Position numbers and translations under genes: made by a program. The notes beneath the pieces were generated by a model. That model ran no database searches. It saw only the letters and a program-made list of their open reading frames with translations, and was not told the DNA's origin. Below are positions 53,465-55,418 of a DNA stretch of 55,418 bases, one piece after another; the first letter of the stretch is position 1; each line of letters begins with the position of its first letter. This stretch comes from Alphaproteobacteria bacterium (GTDB lineage Bacteria; Pseudomonadota; Alphaproteobacteria; Micavibrionales; Micavibrionaceae). The stretch spans positions 1 through 55,418 of the forward strand of contig JABSQP010000015.1 of assembly GCA_013215815.1 (NCBI GenBank), in the 5' to 3' direction.

Positions 53465-55333
53465 TTGAGAATTAACACCGTTAAAAACCGAAAATTAAAA
53501 ATTGCTTTTTTCACTATTCTTTCAGTAATGGTGATATTTGCTTTTAATCTATTTAACAGTGCAAATGCGCAAGTTTCAAGGCCTGCGGCGCTCGTTTTAA
53601 CAGACAGCTTTAGCGAGCAGTATTTAGCGCCCTACTTAAAAAAACACAATCAACCTATTAATGAAGGTAACACTGATCTAGTGCTTCGCTCGCACAGATT
53701 AGAAGGCACAAGCCACTTCAATGGCAGTTCTTACAGAAGTAGTATTATACCCCTTGGTTTAGATGGACAAGCGCTTTGGGTTTCTTTTGAAGCTCTCAAC
53801 AAATCAAATTCAGAAAACTGGTTTATCGATCTGGGGCATTACTTCAGCGGGCGCTTCGGGTTATTAAAAAATATAGACGTTTTCATTACAAACTTTGATG
53901 GCGAAGTTTTGTATAAAGAGACGATTAACAATAAACAATCCAGTAGCGCCATATCACTTGTACTACCTAAAGATAAGCGATCTATCATATCCATCGGCCT
54001 ACAAGGACATGCGGGCATACCTACAACATTACCCCTTAAGCTTGCTTCAATATCCGCCAAAGAAAGAATAGATAATAGCCGAAAAGACTTACAAACATAT
54101 GTCCTTTTTGGACTAATTGGGATGGTCTTTTTCTTCATGTCGCTGTGCGTTTCCCAATCATCTCCAGCTTATACATTCTTTGCAGCTTATTATATTATTT
54201 TGTGTCTAATGACGTTAGTCGAGGCTCAATTGTTTTTCTTTGTGCCAGTAGCATCCGCGCTTGTTATACCCGCTCTTTTAACGCTACTTGCCATGGCCAG
54301 CCTTATTACAATCAAAATACTGTGGGACGAGATAGAAGAAAGCGAAACGCTTAACACTATATTCAAAGCAGTGGTTATCATATTGGGGGTATCTCCACTT
54401 ATAGCCTTCGCCCTTCCTGCAGGTTTAAGTTTCCCGAAAGCGGTTCTCTTTTTTGGACCTTGCTTATTAACCATGGCCATTGTCCCTCCTCTGTCCCTAC
54501 TTCAATCACAACACGGGAAGCAAGATGAAATGCCATTTGTGTTTGGCTGGTTTTTCTTTTTGTGTGGCTTGGGTATTTCAGCCCTTGCCATATCAGGGTT
54601 AATGCCTCCATTACCCGCGACATTAAATGCATTTTGGTATGCGCTTATACCGCAAGCAGCTTTATTCATCTATGCGCTACATTTAAAATCTAAATCAAAC
54701 GACACCAACGTGTCTCACGCCAAAACAATGGAAATTATTGAGAACGAAAACGTCAATAAGTTCAGGCAATCTAAAGAGCTGGCAGAGCAAGAACGCCTTA
54801 TGAAAGTAATCGAACAAGAGCGTAAAGTTCTTGGAGAGCTTCGAAAAAGTGAAGCGAGACGCGCTGAAGAAATGCGCGTTGAAAAAGAGCGTGCAGATGA
54901 TGCGAACCGTGCAAAATCAGCATTCCTTGCCGTTGTCAGTCATGAGATTAGAACACCTATGTCAGGCATTATGGGTATGGTTAAAATGCTGCTGGACAGC
55001 AGTTTGGACAAGCAGCAAAAAGAATATGCACAGACGATTCAAGACTCCTCAGATGCCATGCTTGCGCTTTTAAATGATATTCTTGATTTCGAAAAAGTTG
55101 AACAAGGAAAAATGGAGATCGAGAACATCGGGATCGATCTTCCCCGACTGATACAAGGTGTTGCAACATTGATGAATGGGCACGCAACGCAAAAGAATAT
55201 CAAACTTGTTACTGACATTGATGAAAAACTACCCCGATACGTCAAAGGTGACCCGACACGTTTACGCCAAGTTCTTTTGAACCTGACAGGAAATGCTATT
55301 AAATTTACTGAAGAAGGTAGCGTAACAATCTAG
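53465..55333 (+). CDS. Membrane histidine kinase (7TMR-DISM type), truncated inside its ATPase domain
   Basis: A 622-residue protein that starts with TTG (MRINTVKNRKLKIAFFT). A signal segment ends at NSANAQ, followed by a periplasmic domain (about 35-210), seven membrane helices (about 215-405), a long coiled coil and HisKA with His493 (AVVSHEIRTPM). The N box RLRQVLLNLTGNAIKF is present, but TAG comes only six residues after FTEEG, at 55331-55333. The D-x-G-x-G, F and G2 boxes are absent, and the downstream frame does not resemble an ATPase domain. As it stands it cannot bind ATP in the usual way. The periplasmic domain resembles the 7TMR-DISM extracellular module, by its position and character. 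The end coincides with the end of the convergent hydrolase gene. Confidence 0.85.
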   Translation: MRINTVKNRKLKIAFFTILSVMVIFAFNLFNSANAQVSRPAALVLTDSFSEQYLAPYLKKHNQPINEGNTDLVLRSHRLEGTSHFNGSSYRSSIIPLGLDGQALWVSFEALNKSNSENWFIDLGHYFSGRFGLLKNIDVFITNFDGEVLYKETINNKQSSSAISLVLPKDKRSIISIGLQGHAGIPTTLPLKLASISAKERIDNSRKDLQTYVLFGLIGMVFFFMSLCVSQSSPAYTFFAAYYIILCLMTLVEAQLFFFVPVASALVIPALLTLLAMASLITIKILWDEIEESETLNTIFKAVVIILGVSPLIAFALPAGLSFPKAVLFFGPCLLTMAIVPPLSLLQSQHGKQDEMPFVFGWFFFLCGLGISALAISGLMPPLPATLNAFWYALIPQAALFIYALHLKSKSNDTNVSHAKTMEIIENENVNKFRQSKELAEQERLMKVIEQERKVLGELRKSEARRAEEMRVEKERADDANRAKSAFLAVVSHEIRTPMSGIMGMVKMLLDSSLDKQQKEYAQTIQDSSDAMLALLNDILDFEKVEQGKMEIENIGIDLPRLIQGVATLMNGHATQKNIKLVTDIDEKLPRYVKGDPTRLRQVLLNLTGNAIKFTEEGSVTI

Positions 55334-55418
55334 AGCTTCTTCAGTTTTTCAATGAGTTTGTCAGTTGATTCCTCAGGAATGAAATCATCCCTCTCACCAC
55401 GGATAATGAGGCCATTTG
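55330..55418 (-). CDS. C-terminal end of an alpha/beta hydrolase, 5' part outside the window
   Basis: The minus-strand frame reads NGLIIRGERDDFIPEESTDK and ends with LKKL and TAG at 55332-55330. The RGERDDFIPEE pattern is the usual triad Asp strand-loop of alpha/beta hydrolases. Its stop codon and the kinase stop codon share the palindrome CTAG, so the two genes end on top of each other. Only 28 codons are visible; the family call rests on this short motif. Confidence 0.55.
   Translation of the reverse strand, partial: NGLIIRGERDDFIPEESTDKLIEKLKKL

Noticed and set aside
1-55418. tRNA, rRNA, CRISPR array, insertion sequence or prophage genes
   Set aside because: I looked through all gaps and found no cloverleaf-like T-arm, no spaced direct repeats and no transposase, integrase or phage protein.

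Overview
The window is a stretch of a moderately AT-rich alphaproteobacterial chromosome. Supporting markers are a DivK/PleD cell-cycle pair, an HdaA-hydrolase-independent DnaA-inactivator cluster (hda, perM-like permease, DUF2066, purM), a pyrB-plsY-dprA-topA-rnr-rpmG-pleD-divK backbone, an EipB-like (DUF1849) envelope protein and a tiny aa3-oxidase subunit IV. The exact lineage cannot be fixed by reading; a Micavibrio-like or Rhodospirillales-like bacterium is a reasonable guess. No tRNA, rRNA, CRISPR array or insertion sequence was seen.

Layout. 1-6460: a cut-off peptidoglycan amidase, an MFS transporter, two related small secreted proteins, msrA, nadA-nadC (no nadB) and a DUF1761 membrane protein. 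6503-12182: succinate dehydrogenase, with sdhC-sdhD-sdhA followed by a tautomerase gene, a terminator, a small unknown gene, a second terminator, and only then sdhB behind its own predicted promoter; asd follows. 12267-25489: a hybrid histidine kinase, then a minus-strand gene cluster for a divergent type IV pilus / type II secretion-like machine (response regulator, lipoprotein secretin, Ig-repeat/PilP-like protein, GspE-type ATPase, GspF-type platform protein, two inner-membrane alignment proteins, two unusual pilins), with a divergent prepilin peptidase. 25536-30807: pyrB, plsY, dprA, topA. 30887-36101: an accessory and decaying block with a small gene broken by an in-frame stop, three tandem Tat-exported GULO/ALO-like FAD oxidases (two of them damaged) and a UDP-glucuronate-4-epimerase-like gene heading the same operon. 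36183-42634: rnr, an HTH plus PIN-like protein, rpmG, pleD, divK, EipB-like. 42858-55418: a GGDEF protein, a strongly structured candidate small RNA, an alpha/beta hydrolase, aspS with a leader hairpin over its ribosome-binding site, rnd-sixA, hda-perM-DUF2066, purM, the oxidase subunit IV and a membrane histidine kinase that stops in the middle of its ATPase domain where a convergent hydrolase gene begins.

The most notable system is the pilus-like cluster: its genes are co-oriented and nearly contiguous, its pilins lack the usual Glu5, its PilP-like protein carries three Ig-like repeats, and its secretin overlaps a stand-alone response regulator, with a sensor-less hybrid kinase lying convergent at the other end. 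The oxidase triplet, the split sdh operon, the candidate RNA at 43581-43782 and the truncated kinase are the other places worth a second look. All functional calls are from reading protein sequences; no database search was run.
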